A stretch of DNA of 64,000 nt from JACJWR01 sp963752505 (GTDB taxonomy: Bacteria; Actinomycetota; Actinomycetes; S36-B12; UBA10799): the NCBI GenBank assembly GCA_963752505.1, contig CAVVYM010000003.1:225189-289188 (forward strand). The letters are read 5' to 3'. Both the position numbers and the translations under genes were made by a program. Positions 1 to 11,215 of the stretch are shown here, one piece after another. Every line of letters starts with the position of its first letter. The stretch's first letter is position 1. The notes under the pieces are model-generated. The model searched no databases. It worked only from the letters and a program-made list of their open reading frames with translations, and had not been told where the DNA came from.

Positions 1-1620
1 GCCGGCGACGGGATTGAAGTCGACGTCGACGCTGCGCTGCTGTGGTCGTTGCGTGCCGGTGCGTTGTGCACCGATGCGTCGGTGCAGACCGACGACCGCG
101 GAGCGGTGCACACCCTAGGTGATCCGACAGAGGTCGCGATGGTGCTGGTTGCCGACCAGTCCGGGATCGACGTGGTCGCCCTGTCGCACGACTGGGCTCG
201 CCTCGAGACGATTCCCTTCACCTCGGCGCGCATGTACATGGCGACCATGCACTCCTGCCCACAGCCCGACGAGTCGCCGTCGACCGCGCAACGCTGCCTG
301 CTCGCCAAGGGGGCCGTCGAACGGATTCTGGCACTATGCGACAGCCAGATGAATGCTCGTGGGCAGACCGAGCCGTTGGATCGTGAGGGCGTTCTCGCTC
401 AAGCTCAGGGGTTGGCCGGCACCGGTCTGCGCGTGCTGGCGACGGCCGCAGCGCCGACGGTCGGCCAACTGGATCCAGCGGCGACCACGCCGCCGCGCCT
501 GGTCTTCACGGGATTGCAGGCCATGCTCGACCCGCCGCGACCGGCAGCCGCAACCGCGGTCGCAACGTGCCAGGGCGCCGGCATCGAGGTCAAGATGATC
601 ACCGGCGATCACGCGGCGACCGCTGCTGCGATCGGCCGGGAGGTGGGCATCCTCACCCGGGAGGACCCGCCGGCGGTCGTCACGGGGGCGCAGTTGGCCC
701 GCCTCACCGACGCCGAACTGGCCAAGACCGTGCCTCAGGCGCAGGTGTTCGCACGGGTGGATCCGGAACAGAAGCTCGCTTTGGTGGAGGCACTCCGGGC
801 CCGAGGGCAGGTGGTGGCCATGACCGGCGATGGCGTGAACGATGCGCCGGCGCTGCGGCAGGCTGACATCGGGATCGCGATGGGCTTCGGCGGCACGGAG
901 GTGGCGAAGGAGGCCTCCGACATGGTTCTGCTGGATGACGATTTCGCCACCATCGAGGCCGCCGTCGAAGAAGGCCGGGGGGTGTTCGACAACCTCATCA
1001 AGTTCATCGTCTGGACGCTTCCCACCAACATGGGGGAGGGTCTGGTGATTCTGCTCGCGATCCTGCTCGGTGCCGCGTTGCCGATCTTGCCGGTGCAGAT
1101 TCTGTGGATCAACATGACCACGGCCGTTTTCCTCGGACTGATGCTCGCCTTCGAACCGAAGGAGCCCGGCATCATGTCGCGGCCGCCGAGGCGCCCCGGG
1201 CAGCCCCTGTTGCCGCGGTTCCTAGTGGTGCGCATGGTGCTTGTCGCGATGTTGCTGGTGGCTGCGTCCTGGTGGCTGTACCGCTGGGAAGTGTCATCCG
1301 GTGCTGACGTGGAATCGGCGCGGACGGCGGCCGTGAACCTCTTCGTGGTGGTGGAGGCCTTCTACCTGTTCAGTTGCCGTTCGCTGACCGGATCGGCCCT
1401 GCGGGTCGGGGCCTTCAGCAATCGGTGGATTCTCGGTGGCGTGGCCATCCAGACACTGGGCCAGTTGGCGCTGACCTACCTGCCGGCGATGAACGCCGTT
1501 TTCGGAACGGCGCCCATCGGCGCCGATGTGTGGTTGCGCATCTTCGCCGCTGGGGCGGCGGTGTGGCTCCTGGTGGCCGTCGACAAGCGGATTCGACGCC
1601 CGGTCGGCGCTGCGACCTAG
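1..1620 (+). CDS. P-type cation-transporting ATPase, 3' part (5' end cut by window edge)
   Basis: The reading frame is already open at base 1, so the N-terminal part with the actuator domain and the phosphorylated DKTGT motif lies outside the window. What remains (539 residues) starts in the nucleotide-binding domain (KGAVERIL near residue 103), continues with the P-domain hinge motif MITGDH near 199 and TGDGVNDAP near 275, and ends with about six C-terminal membrane segments containing LWINMTTAVFLGLMLAFEP. These are the marks of P2-type ATPases that pump cations with ATP. A TTG at 49 is an internal codon, not the start. The ion cannot be told from this part; calcium- or magnesium-type pumps are the closest class. 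The stop overlaps the stop of the convergent hydrolase gene by three bases. Confidence 0.9.
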   Translation, partial: AGDGIEVDVDAALLWSLRAGALCTDASVQTDDRGAVHTLGDPTEVAMVLVADQSGIDVVALSHDWARLETIPFTSARMYMATMHSCPQPDESPSTAQRCLLAKGAVERILALCDSQMNARGQTEPLDREGVLAQAQGLAGTGLRVLATAAAPTVGQLDPAATTPPRLVFTGLQAMLDPPRPAAATAVATCQGAGIEVKMITGDHAATAAAIGREVGILTREDPPAVVTGAQLARLTDAELAKTVPQAQVFARVDPEQKLALVEALRARGQVVAMTGDGVNDAPALRQADIGIAMGFGGTEVAKEASDMVLLDDDFATIEAAVEEGRGVFDNLIKFIVWTLPTNMGEGLVILLAILLGAALPILPVQILWINMTTAVFLGLMLAFEPKEPGIMSRPPRRPGQPLLPRFLVVRMVLVAMLLVAASWWLYRWEVSSGADVESARTAAVNLFVVVEAFYLFSCRSLTGSALRVGAFSNRWILGGVAIQTLGQLALTYLPAMNAVFGTAPIGADVWLRIFAAGAAVWLLVAVDKRIRRPVGAAT

Positions 1621-2693
1621 CGGCGGTCGTTCAGCAGACCCGGAATAGGGTCCACCAGACCGATCCGCGGCTCGAATTCGGGTCGGTCGCGCAGGTAGGT
1701 GTCGAAGAAGGTGCGGGTGTTGACGGCGACGTAGGTGTTGACCTCTGGAGCCGCCTCGCCGCCCAGATTCGCGTGCGTTTGGCCGTCCAGCACCGTGAGG
1801 TAGCGGCGCTCGTCGGCGGGGTAGCGGGCGAACGGAAACAACCGCCAGTCCCGGCACCTGTAGGTGTTCGGCAGCCCGAGGTCGTAGCCTGCGACCCCGT
1901 CCGCTTCGAGCGACCCGACGAGGTCGTAGGCGGGTGTGGAAACCGTTCGCCACGAGTTGATCGGAGAGGGCGTATTCAGGTCGTGTTGGACGTCGAACGA
2001 GCCGAATTGGCCCCAGCCCTGCGGTGAGAGCGCCACGATCGCATCGATTCTGGGATCTCGGAACGTGACGCGTGCGCTGCCCGGATCAATCGGATCGAGA
2101 AACTCCGCCCCGGCCAGGGCATGAGCGGTGTAGGCGCCCCAGGAGTGGCCGAGGTGGCCAACCTGGTCGGCGTCGAGTTCGCCGGAGTACAGGGCCGGTA
2201 GCGCTCCCGGGTCGGAGGCGAGCGCATCCAGGACTGCGGAGACGTCCTGCGGACGGTCCCACCGCTGGTAGGTCTCGTCGGCGGACGGCCGATGCGCCAG
2301 ATGCACCGACAGGTAGCCGCTACCGGCGAATTCCTGCCCGAGGTAGGCGAAGCTCGTATGCCCGGTGTCGCAACCGATACCGCCGTGGGACACCAGGATT
2401 ACGGGCGCCATGCCGTCGAATCCCTCCGGGTACCAGATCCTGATCGGGACGTTGCGCTGCGCTTCCTCATCGAAGGGGTAGCGAGCCTGGTAGGTCACTG
2501 AGGTGTCGGCGTAGTTGGATTGGTAGGGCAATGCCGTGCGCCGCGCGGGGTCCAAGGTGGCGCTGCCGCCGGTGACGCACTCGAGCGGATCGGTGGGATC
2601 GATCGCCGCCCGACTGCCGTCGGGTAGAGCACAGGCCGACAGCATCAGGACGATCACCAGCCACAGGATGAAACGCGGGCTATCCCGACCCAT
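1617..2693 (-). CDS. Secreted lipoprotein alpha/beta hydrolase, PAF-acetylhydrolase-like
   Basis: 358 residues. The N-terminus carries a lipoprotein signal: hydrophobic stretch LWLVIVLMLSAC with a lipobox LSAC, so the mature protein is probably anchored to the outer face of the membrane. The fold is alpha/beta hydrolase: oxyanion-loop sequence LVSHGGIGCDTGH and nucleophile elbow GHSWGAYTAH (Ser as nucleophile), with a late TVLDGQTHANLGG that could supply the catalytic His. This looks like the dienelactone-hydrolase/platelet-activating-factor acetylhydrolase group; the substrate is unknown. The ATG at 2693 is chosen because AGGAGG lies nine bases upstream; the GTG at 2702 abuts that Shine-Dalgarno and cannot use it. 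Convergent with the P-type ATPase, stops overlapping. Confidence 0.8.
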   Translation of the reverse strand: MGRDSPRFILWLVIVLMLSACALPDGSRAAIDPTDPLECVTGGSATLDPARRTALPYQSNYADTSVTYQARYPFDEEAQRNVPIRIWYPEGFDGMAPVILVSHGGIGCDTGHTSFAYLGQEFAGSGYLSVHLAHRPSADETYQRWDRPQDVSAVLDALASDPGALPALYSGELDADQVGHLGHSWGAYTAHALAGAEFLDPIDPGSARVTFRDPRIDAIVALSPQGWGQFGSFDVQHDLNTPSPINSWRTVSTPAYDLVGSLEADGVAGYDLGLPNTYRCRDWRLFPFARYPADERRYLTVLDGQTHANLGGEAAPEVNTYVAVNTRTFFDTYLRDRPEFEPRIGLVDPIPGLLNDRR

Positions 2694-2765
2694 TGCCAAC
2701 ACCCTCCTATTCCCACACTACTGCGGGGGGAGCGCCGGTGAGCTGACGCTAGGATCACACAGCAC

Positions 2766-2839
2766 GCCCTCGTAGCTCAGGTGGATAGAGCGACCGCCTC
2801 CTAAGCGGTAGGCCACTGGTTCGAGTCCAGTCGGGGGCA
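2766..2839 (+). tRNA. tRNA-Arg (anticodon CCU)
   Basis: A complete 74-base cloverleaf. The acceptor arms GCCCTCG and CGGGGGC pair with one G-U; the anticodon stem ACCGC/GCGGT encloses the loop CTCCTAA, giving anticodon CCT for the AGG codon; the T arm is ACTGG-TTCGAGT-CCAGT; the discriminator is A. No CCA is encoded. It stands alone between the hydrolase gene, which is transcribed away from it, and glgX. Confidence 0.95.
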
Positions 2840-3054
2840 CGGCGAGAAAGCGCCGCCGAACTCGGCATTCGGGTCGATAGCCGCGATCAGGCACCTCACC
2901 GTGGGAGGGCGAGCGGGAACGACCAGTGAGCGATGCCCGTCGGCACCGGTCCAACTTATCCGGGCGAATACCCCACCCTGTTGGCCAAGGATTGGTCCTG
3001 CTTCGACACGGGGGCGTGGGTAGGTTGGTGCATCACTACTACCGAGGAGATCAG

Positions 3055-5271
<2,217 letters not shown>

Positions 5272-5970
5272 CCCAACTGCCGGGCGGCGGTCGCGCGGCT
5301 CACGGCTTGTCGCGCGGCCTGGGGCGGTGGCAAGCCCGCACTGCGCACGTTCGAGATGCAGATGCGCTGGGCGTCCGTGAGCCCAGGGCGAGGGTGATGT
5401 GTGAGGTAGATCCCCAGCGAATCTGCGGCACTGAGGCCGGGGCGCTCCCCGATCCCCACGATGGCCAAGTCCGCGCCGAGGGCTTCGCCGATCTCGTCGC
5501 CGATGGCCACCCGACCGCCGTGCACCAGCACGACAGGCGCCAGCCGCCAGCCGAGCCCGGTCAACTGCTCAACGGTGTCCGTCACCACCGTCGCTCCGTG
5601 GCGCGTCAGGGCCTCCCCGGACAGGCCATCGGCCAAACACACCACCGCATCGAAGGCCCCCTGCGGTGGCCGCAGGTCACGCAGCCGCAGCACGTCGGAG
5701 CCGCGCAACCTACGGCCGAGGTCGGGACGCAACAGATAAGTGGCACGGTCGGGGACCGCGCTGTGCACGGAAACCCAGGAGACACCGCGGGCGTCGAGCT
5801 CGGCGGTAATCTCCGACCAGGCAGGTTCGTGCCAGACGGCGTCGCGCGCGTGGGCGTGGGCGGTGCGCAGCGCCAGCACTTCGGCGACCGGTAGCGCGGC
5901 GCCGCGCCGGCCCAATCCGATTCGGGCAGGCGTCGCCGCTCGCAGCTCGGACCACACGTCGGGCGCTGCA

Positions 5971-7375
5971 TCAGACATCGGTGGGTCCTCCGATAGCGGG
6001 GCGGACGGATGCGACGCTGCTGAGCAACCGATGCTCGTGCTCGGTCGGCCAACCGCCCTCGGTGATGCCGTGCGAGCGCAACCACACTTCGAACTCGGGG
6101 GCGGGGCGCAGATCCAGTACCTCTCGCAGGTAGAGCGCGTCGTGATAGGAGGTGCTTTGGTACCCGAGCATCACGTCGTCCCCGCCGGGCACCCCCATCA
6201 CGAAGTTCACCCCCGCCACCCCGAGCAGTGTCAGCAGGGTGTCGACGTCGTCGGCATCGGCCTCGGCGTGGTTCGTGTAGCAGACGTCCACGCCCATCGG
6301 CAGGCCGAGCAACTTGCCGCAGAAGTGGTCCTCCAGCCCGGCGCGAATGATCTGCTTGCCGTTGTAGAGGTACTCCGGGCCGATGAACCCCACGACGCTG
6401 TTGACGAGCAGCGGGGCATACCGACGGGCCAAGCCGTAGGCCCGGGCCTCCATCGTCTGCTGGTCGACACCGTGGTGGGCCTCGGCTGAGAGGGCGCTGC
6501 CTTGGCCGGTCTCGAAGTACATGACGTTGTTGCCGACGGTGCCACGTCCGAGGCTCAAACCTGCGTCGTGCGCCTCATCCAGCAGCTTGATGTCAATGCC
6601 GAAACTGCGGTTGAGGGACTCGCTGCCGCCGATGCTCTGGAATACCAGGTCGACCGGTGCGCCGCGCTCGATGGCTGCCAGCGTGTGCGTGACGTGGGCG
6701 AGCACACAGGTCTGGGTTGGAATCTCGTGACTCTCGACGAGTTCGGCCAGCATGTGCGTGAGGTGGAGCACCGGCTCGACACCGTCGGAGGCCGGGTTGA
6801 CGCCGATCACAGCGTCGCCGGCCCCCATGAGAAGCCCGTCGACGGTGCTCGCGAGAATGCCGAGCGGGTCGTCGGTCGGGTGGTTGGGCTGGATCCGGGT
6901 CGCGAATCGCCCTGGTAGGCCGAGAGTGTTGCGGAATCGGGTGACCACGCGACGCTTGCGGGCCACCGCGATGAGGTCCTGGTTACGCATGATCTTGCTG
7001 ACCGCGGCAACCATCTCCGGGAGCAGGCCCCAGGTGAGTGCCGCCAGGTCGTCCGGGCCGGTGGATTCGGCGAGCAAGAGGTCGCGCAAGCCGCCAACGG
7101 TCAGATGGGCGATGGGCGCGAAGGCTTCTCGATCATGTGATGCCAGGAGGTATGCCGTCACCTCGTCGACTTCGCTGGGAACCACCGGGTGGTCGAGAAA
7201 GTCGGAGAGCGGAACGTCGGCCAGCACCATCTGAGCCAGGGCGCGCTCAACCTCCGATTCGGCCGCTACGCCCGCGAAGTACATCGCCGGACCGCAGTGG
7301 CGCAGCTTTGGCGAGCACGGTGGTCAGGTCGGCAAAACGGTACGACTGTCCGCGGTGAATGACTCGGTACGGCAC
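5971..7375 (-). CDS. eutB: Ethanolamine ammonia-lyase large subunit EutB, with one apparent frameshift near the start
   Basis: Large, substrate- and cobalamin-binding subunit of ethanolamine ammonia-lyase, about 468 residues if the frames are joined. Conserved segments include IQPNHPTDDPLGILASTVDG, NPASDGVEPVLHL, PTQTCVLAHVTHTL, FQSIGGSESLNRSFGI, TVGNNVMYFETGQGSALS and GLPMGVDVCYTNHAEAD. The first 34 residues (PYRVIHRGQSYRFADL and VLAKAAPLRSGDVL) are in a different frame from the rest: near 7274 one surplus base separates GDVL from AGVAAESEVERA. The domain is otherwise intact, so a sequence error is likely. Start taken as GTG at 7375, with no clear Shine-Dalgarno. The divergent monooxygenase gene starts 118 bases away; I see no cobalamin riboswitch in that gap. 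Confidence 0.92.
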
Positions 7376-7492
7376 ACCGCAACGGTAGCCAGTGCGACAC
7401 GTCGTAGTCGATGGTTGGTCCGCCTCGCCGGCACGCGGCACGGCGTACCGTTGGGCTCGAACCGCGAACTCAGCCTTGAAATGGAGTCGGGC

Positions 7493-7831
7493 ATGGCCTT
7501 TGTCGCAATCAACGTCCTGTCAGTCCCGCCCGGTGCCGGCGAAACGCTGGAGCAGCGATTCGCCGGTCGGGCCGGCATGGTGGATTCGTCGCCGGGCTTC
7601 GAACGATTCGAATTGCTGCGACCCATCGACGGCACCAGCGACTACCTCGTCATCACTCACTGGACCACCGAAGCGCACTACCAGGAGTGGTTAGACTCGC
7701 GATCCTTCGCTGCCGGACACTCGACCGAGTCGAATGCCGACGGCGGCGCGTCGAAGCGACCGCCGGCGGCCAGCGGTTCGCAGATCTGGACTTTCGAGGT
7801 CGTGCAGGCGTCTTCCGCCGTCCATGACTGA
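7493..7831 (+). CDS. Antibiotic-biosynthesis-monooxygenase-fold (ABM) family protein, heme-degrading-monooxygenase-like
   Basis: 112 residues, a single dimeric alpha+beta barrel domain. The pattern VAINVLSVPPGAGETLEQRF, then SSPGFERFELLRP and a WTTEAHYQEWLDS stretch is typical of the ABM/HmoA-like proteins annotated as heme-degrading monooxygenases in actinobacteria. Some members oxidise aromatic polyketides or heme, many are uncharacterised; the reaction cannot be deduced here. ATG at 7493 is preferred, since GGAG lies six bases upstream; an in-frame ATG at 7481 is possible. The last codons overlap the start of the following membrane-protein gene by eight bases. Confidence 0.75.
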   Translation: MAFVAINVLSVPPGAGETLEQRFAGRAGMVDSSPGFERFELLRPIDGTSDYLVITHWTTEAHYQEWLDSRSFAAGHSTESNADGGASKRPPAASGSQIWTFEVVQASSAVHD

Positions 7832-9134
7832 GCCAGCCACCAGAGACGCTCCCACCGCTGGGGTCACCGCCCGGCGAGTCGCGGCGGTCATCGTACTCAC
7901 AGCCCTGTTCGCAGGCGTCATGCTGCTGCGACGGCCGGCTGGCTGGCGCGACCCGACCATCTGGGCCGAGGACGGACGGCTATTCCTGGCCGGTACCTTC
8001 AACCCCTGGGTCGATGTGTTCACCGTCAACGCCGGACAGTTGTGGCCGTTCCAGCGACTCATCGCCGCCGGTGTCGCCGAACTGCCGGCAACGTGGTGGC
8101 CGCTGGCCCTTTATGCGGTGTCGTGCATCGGTGCCGCAGTGATGGTCTCAGTCGTGCTTTCCGAGCGGGCGCGGCCGATACTCGGCGGGTTCTGGATCCG
8201 GGCGGCCACCGCTTTTCTGCTGGTCATGCTGCCCGGGGTCTGGGAAGTCCAAGGCAATCTGGCGAACCTTCACTGGTGGGCAACCATCGCCGCCATGGTG
8301 CTGCTTGCGATGGAACCGTCGCGCAGGCTGTTCTGGCGCTGGCTCGAACTCGCATTCATCGTGGTCGTGGCGCTCACCGGGCTTGCGGGCCTGCTGCTGG
8401 TGCCGGTGGCGCTGTGGCGGGTGTTGACCGGACAGCGCACCCGGGCGATTGCGACGCGGTCGGTGTTGGTGTTTGCCGCCGGCGCCGTCAATCTGGCGGT
8501 TGCCGCCCGCTACTCGACACGTGCGGGGGAGGCCGATCCGGTGGCTACCCTCCCGGTGATGGTGGACTTCGTGCACCTTCGAGTCGGGCAGGCCCTGTTG
8601 GTCGGCGAGCGGGGCCTGGCGTCTGACCAGTTGCCGCCGGGCCTGCTCATTCCAGTGGCTGGGGCTGTGCTGCTCGTTCTCGTCGCGGTGCTGACTCTGA
8701 CCGACCTCCGGGGGCCGTCGTGGGCATGGCTCGCGAGCGGGTTGGGGGCGATAGTGCTCGCTATGGCGCCCTTGCCCGCGGCGGAACGGGCACTCGTGCT
8801 CCAGCCCTACATCGCTGGCAGGTATTCGCTGCTGGCGATGGCTGCCGTGGTGCTCATCTCGATGCGTGCGCTGTCCATGGTCTCGGCCTTTCGACGCATC
8901 CTGGCCACAGCTATTGTGCTGGGGGTGGTGATCGGAATGGTGATCGACGCCTACCTCAACCCTCTCGGGCCCGGCGTGCCGCAGACGGAATTGGCGGCCT
9001 TTGAGGACTGTGTATCCGGGGCACCGCGGTACGCGGACGCACCCTTCTGCTTCGTGAACATCCAGCCCGCCACCGGCGATTGGCGGATCGTGGTGTGGCG
9101 CCCGGGTGTCGATAGGGAGAGTTTCTTTGAATGA
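7824..9134 (+). CDS. Polytopic membrane protein, first of a tandem paralogous pair (function unknown)
   Basis: 436 residues with about ten predicted membrane spans. I do not recognise the family. Near the first extracytoplasmic loop it has DPTIWAEDGRLF, followed by GQLWPFQRL; in the middle LPGVWEVQGNLANLHWWA and LLVPVALWRV; at the C-terminus an outside segment with two cysteines (FEDCVSGAPRYADAPFC) and a short beta-like ending WRIVVWRPG. All of these recur in the next gene. Acidic residues early in the first external loop resemble GT-C membrane glycosyltransferases, so a role in envelope glycan or lipid transfer is a guess. The start overlaps the preceding gene (ATGACTGA) and the stop overlaps the next start by eight bases, so the pair is co-translated. 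Confidence 0.7.
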   Translation: MTEPATRDAPTAGVTARRVAAVIVLTALFAGVMLLRRPAGWRDPTIWAEDGRLFLAGTFNPWVDVFTVNAGQLWPFQRLIAAGVAELPATWWPLALYAVSCIGAAVMVSVVLSERARPILGGFWIRAATAFLLVMLPGVWEVQGNLANLHWWATIAAMVLLAMEPSRRLFWRWLELAFIVVVALTGLAGLLLVPVALWRVLTGQRTRAIATRSVLVFAAGAVNLAVAARYSTRAGEADPVATLPVMVDFVHLRVGQALLVGERGLASDQLPPGLLIPVAGAVLLVLVAVLTLTDLRGPSWAWLASGLGAIVLAMAPLPAAERALVLQPYIAGRYSLLAMAAVVLISMRALSMVSAFRRILATAIVLGVVIGMVIDAYLNPLGPGVPQTELAAFEDCVSGAPRYADAPFCFVNIQPATGDWRIVVWRPGVDRESFFE

Positions 9135-10470
9135 CGGCCAGGAAACCGCTGAGCAGGCCCAAGCGCCGAGCCGTCCGTGGCCGGTGCGCCTCGGGCTGGG
9201 CGTGGCCGCGGTGCTTGCGCTCTCCGCGGTGGTGGCGCTGCGTCGACCGGAGGGTCTCACCGAACCGACCATCTGGGCCGAAGACGGCTCGGTGTTCATG
9301 TCCGTCGCGTGGGAGGGCCCCGGGCAGGTTGCGTACACGTACGCGGGCCAGTTTTGGCCGCTGCAACACCTGCTCGCGTTGCTCGTCGGTCTCACGCCAC
9401 CGACAGCGTGGCCAACTCTGCTCTATCTCCTGGCGTGCCTGGGAGTGGGTCTGGTGGCAGCGGTGCCACTCATGCGCCGCGGACGGATACTTTTCGGCGC
9501 ATTGCCGTTCCGCTGGCTGCTCGCGCTGTTGATCGCGCTGCTGCCGGGTGCCTTCGAAGTGCAGGGGAACATCACCAACTTGCATTGGTGGGCGACGGGA
9601 GCGCTGATGCTGATTGCGGCGATGCCGGCTCCGCAGCGCCGTTGGACGCAGGCACTCGAACTCGCCGCGTTCCTTATCCTCGGAATGACGGGCCCGACTG
9701 CCCTGTTCGTGCTCCCGGTGGCGCTGTGGCGGGTAGTGGCGGGTCCGCGCGGGAGTCGCTACCTGTGGGCGCGGGTGGGGGTGCTCGCCGCGGCGGCCAT
9801 CATGATTGCGATAGCGGCCCTCACTGGTGGCAGAGCCGAGAGCAACAGCGTGACTCTGGCGGATCTGCCCGGCTTCCTCTACGTGAAGTGGGGTGGAGTC
9901 CTGTCGCTGGGCGAATCGCTCATGGCGTCGGGCGACCTTGGGCCAAGCAGCCCCGAGATGGCGCTTGCGGGCGTGATGATCGTGGTGCTTGTCACCCTCG
10001 CTCTTGCCGATCTTCGGGGGCCTAGCTGGATTTGGCTGGCCGTAGGCCTGGCGGCCGCCGTACTCGGCGCTGCGGTCGGTGCGAAGAACGCCGACGCAGC
10101 CGCGATCCTCGAACCGTTCAGCAATACCCGCTACCTGGTGCCGCTGCTGTTGGCTTCCGTGGCAGTGCTCGTGCGAGGGGTCAGGCGCGGCGGTTCCGGC
10201 GAGTCAGATCAATGGCGCCGGGTGATCGCGATCGGCGGCCTGCTGTTGGTCGCGCTCGGGTCGTTGGGTGACGCCCGACTGCCGGCGGCCGGTGCGGCGG
10301 TGGACCGCGCCCAGCTCGAGTCCCTGCGCCCGTGCTTCAACGGCGAACCGCCCTATTCCGATGCGGTTGGCTGCACGGTGGAGGTCGTGCCCGAGGGCTG
10401 GCAGCTCGTGGTGCTGCGACCCGGCTGGGAGGGTCTTCGTGACCAGGTAAAGGACGGACAAGAGCCCTAG
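9127..10470 (+). CDS. Polytopic membrane protein, second of a tandem paralogous pair (function unknown)
   Basis: 447 residues, about ten spans, clearly homologous along its whole length to the upstream gene: EPTIWAEDGSVF, GQFWPLQHL, LPGAFEVQGNITNLHWWA, LPVALWRVV, LADLRGPSW and the C-terminal double-cysteine segment (LRPCFNGEPPYSDAVGC). The spacing of the two cysteines and the Y-x-D-A between them are kept, suggesting a disulfide-closed external domain. The TTG at 9127 is preferred over GTG 9106 because GGGAG sits just upstream and it gives the same eight-base stop-start overlap as seen at the preceding junction. The pair arose by tandem duplication and has since diverged widely. Confidence 0.7.
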   Translation: MNDGQETAEQAQAPSRPWPVRLGLGVAAVLALSAVVALRRPEGLTEPTIWAEDGSVFMSVAWEGPGQVAYTYAGQFWPLQHLLALLVGLTPPTAWPTLLYLLACLGVGLVAAVPLMRRGRILFGALPFRWLLALLIALLPGAFEVQGNITNLHWWATGALMLIAAMPAPQRRWTQALELAAFLILGMTGPTALFVLPVALWRVVAGPRGSRYLWARVGVLAAAAIMIAIAALTGGRAESNSVTLADLPGFLYVKWGGVLSLGESLMASGDLGPSSPEMALAGVMIVVLVTLALADLRGPSWIWLAVGLAAAVLGAAVGAKNADAAAILEPFSNTRYLVPLLLASVAVLVRGVRRGGSGESDQWRRVIAIGGLLLVALGSLGDARLPAAGAAVDRAQLESLRPCFNGEPPYSDAVGCTVEVVPEGWQLVVLRPGWEGLRDQVKDGQEP

Positions 10471-10501
10471 CCTCAGCTGCGAGAGCTCAGGTGATGGCAC
10501 C

Positions 10502-11215
10502 ATGGGGCGCATGAGCAGCGCTGGGTCAGAGTCCGGTGCCAGCGGAGGCAAGGACCTGTCGCCATTGGCCGTCACCGAACGTGAACCGGGACGGGCGGCC
10601 GCCTTCTCCGATGCGGTCGTCGCGGTGGCCATGACTGCGCTGGTGCTGCCACTGCTCGACATCAACATCTCGGGGACGTCCACCTTCGGCTCGCTGTGGG
10701 ATGAGTACGGTAGCCAGTTCCTGGCCATGCTTCTCAGCTTTCTGCTGATTGCGCTGTTCTGGTTGATCCATCACAAGATCTGGTTCGCCGTTCGCACGGT
10801 CAACACGGGTTTTCTGTGGCTCAATATCGGGTGGTTGCTCGGCATCGTGCTGATTCCGTTCGGCACGGTGCTGATGTACGAGACGAATGGTTTTCCCACC
10901 CTGGGCTACCAGATCTACCCCGGTCTGATCTTCTACACGTCGTTGATGCTGGGCCTCATCGTGTACATGATCACAACCAGGCCGTCGATCAAGTACGCGA
11001 ATGTGACCCCGCAGCCGCTCTGGTATGCGCTGCGCTTCGCCGCGTGGTGGTTGGTGGTGTTCATCGCGTGCCTGATCAATGTAGAGGCCCTGGGGCAGTA
11101 CTTCCTCGAGTGGTCGGCACTCCCGATGGTGCTCCTGGGCATGTGGCGGCCGAAACGTGTCCAGCAGCAGACCGCGAAGATCGAGTCAGGCGGCCCCGCG
11201 GTGGAGCTCGGCTAG
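10502..11215 (+). CDS. TMEM175-type (DUF1211) potassium channel family protein
   Basis: 237 residues with six predicted membrane helices. The hallmark of the family, R-x3-FSDAVVAVAMT in the first helix (residues about 31-45), is present, followed by LLSFLLIALFWLIHH. Bacterial TMEM175 proteins form potassium-permeable tetramers; physiological roles are poorly known. The ATG at 10502 and another at 10511 (MSSAG) are both possible starts. The stop overlaps that of the convergent DNA-glycosylase-like gene by four bases. Confidence 0.8.
   Translation: MGRMSSAGSESGASGGKDLSPLAVTEREPGRAAAFSDAVVAVAMTALVLPLLDINISGTSTFGSLWDEYGSQFLAMLLSFLLIALFWLIHHKIWFAVRTVNTGFLWLNIGWLLGIVLIPFGTVLMYETNGFPTLGYQIYPGLIFYTSLMLGLIVYMITTRPSIKYANVTPQPLWYALRFAAWWLVVFIACLINVEALGQYFLEWSALPMVLLGMWRPKRVQQQTAKIESGGPAVELG

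Noticed and set aside
2700..2702. GTG 2702 as start of the lipoprotein hydrolase
   Set aside because: It directly abuts the AGGAGG, leaving no spacing; ATG 2693 has nine bases.
7376..7492. Possible cobalamin riboswitch before eutB
   Set aside because: The gap to the divergent gene is only 117 bases and no B12-box-like or long paired structure is visible.
8148..9395. Long antisense frame opposite the tandem membrane proteins
   Set aside because: Composition is Arg/His/Gln-rich and it crosses the junction of two genes with coupled starts; a shadow frame.
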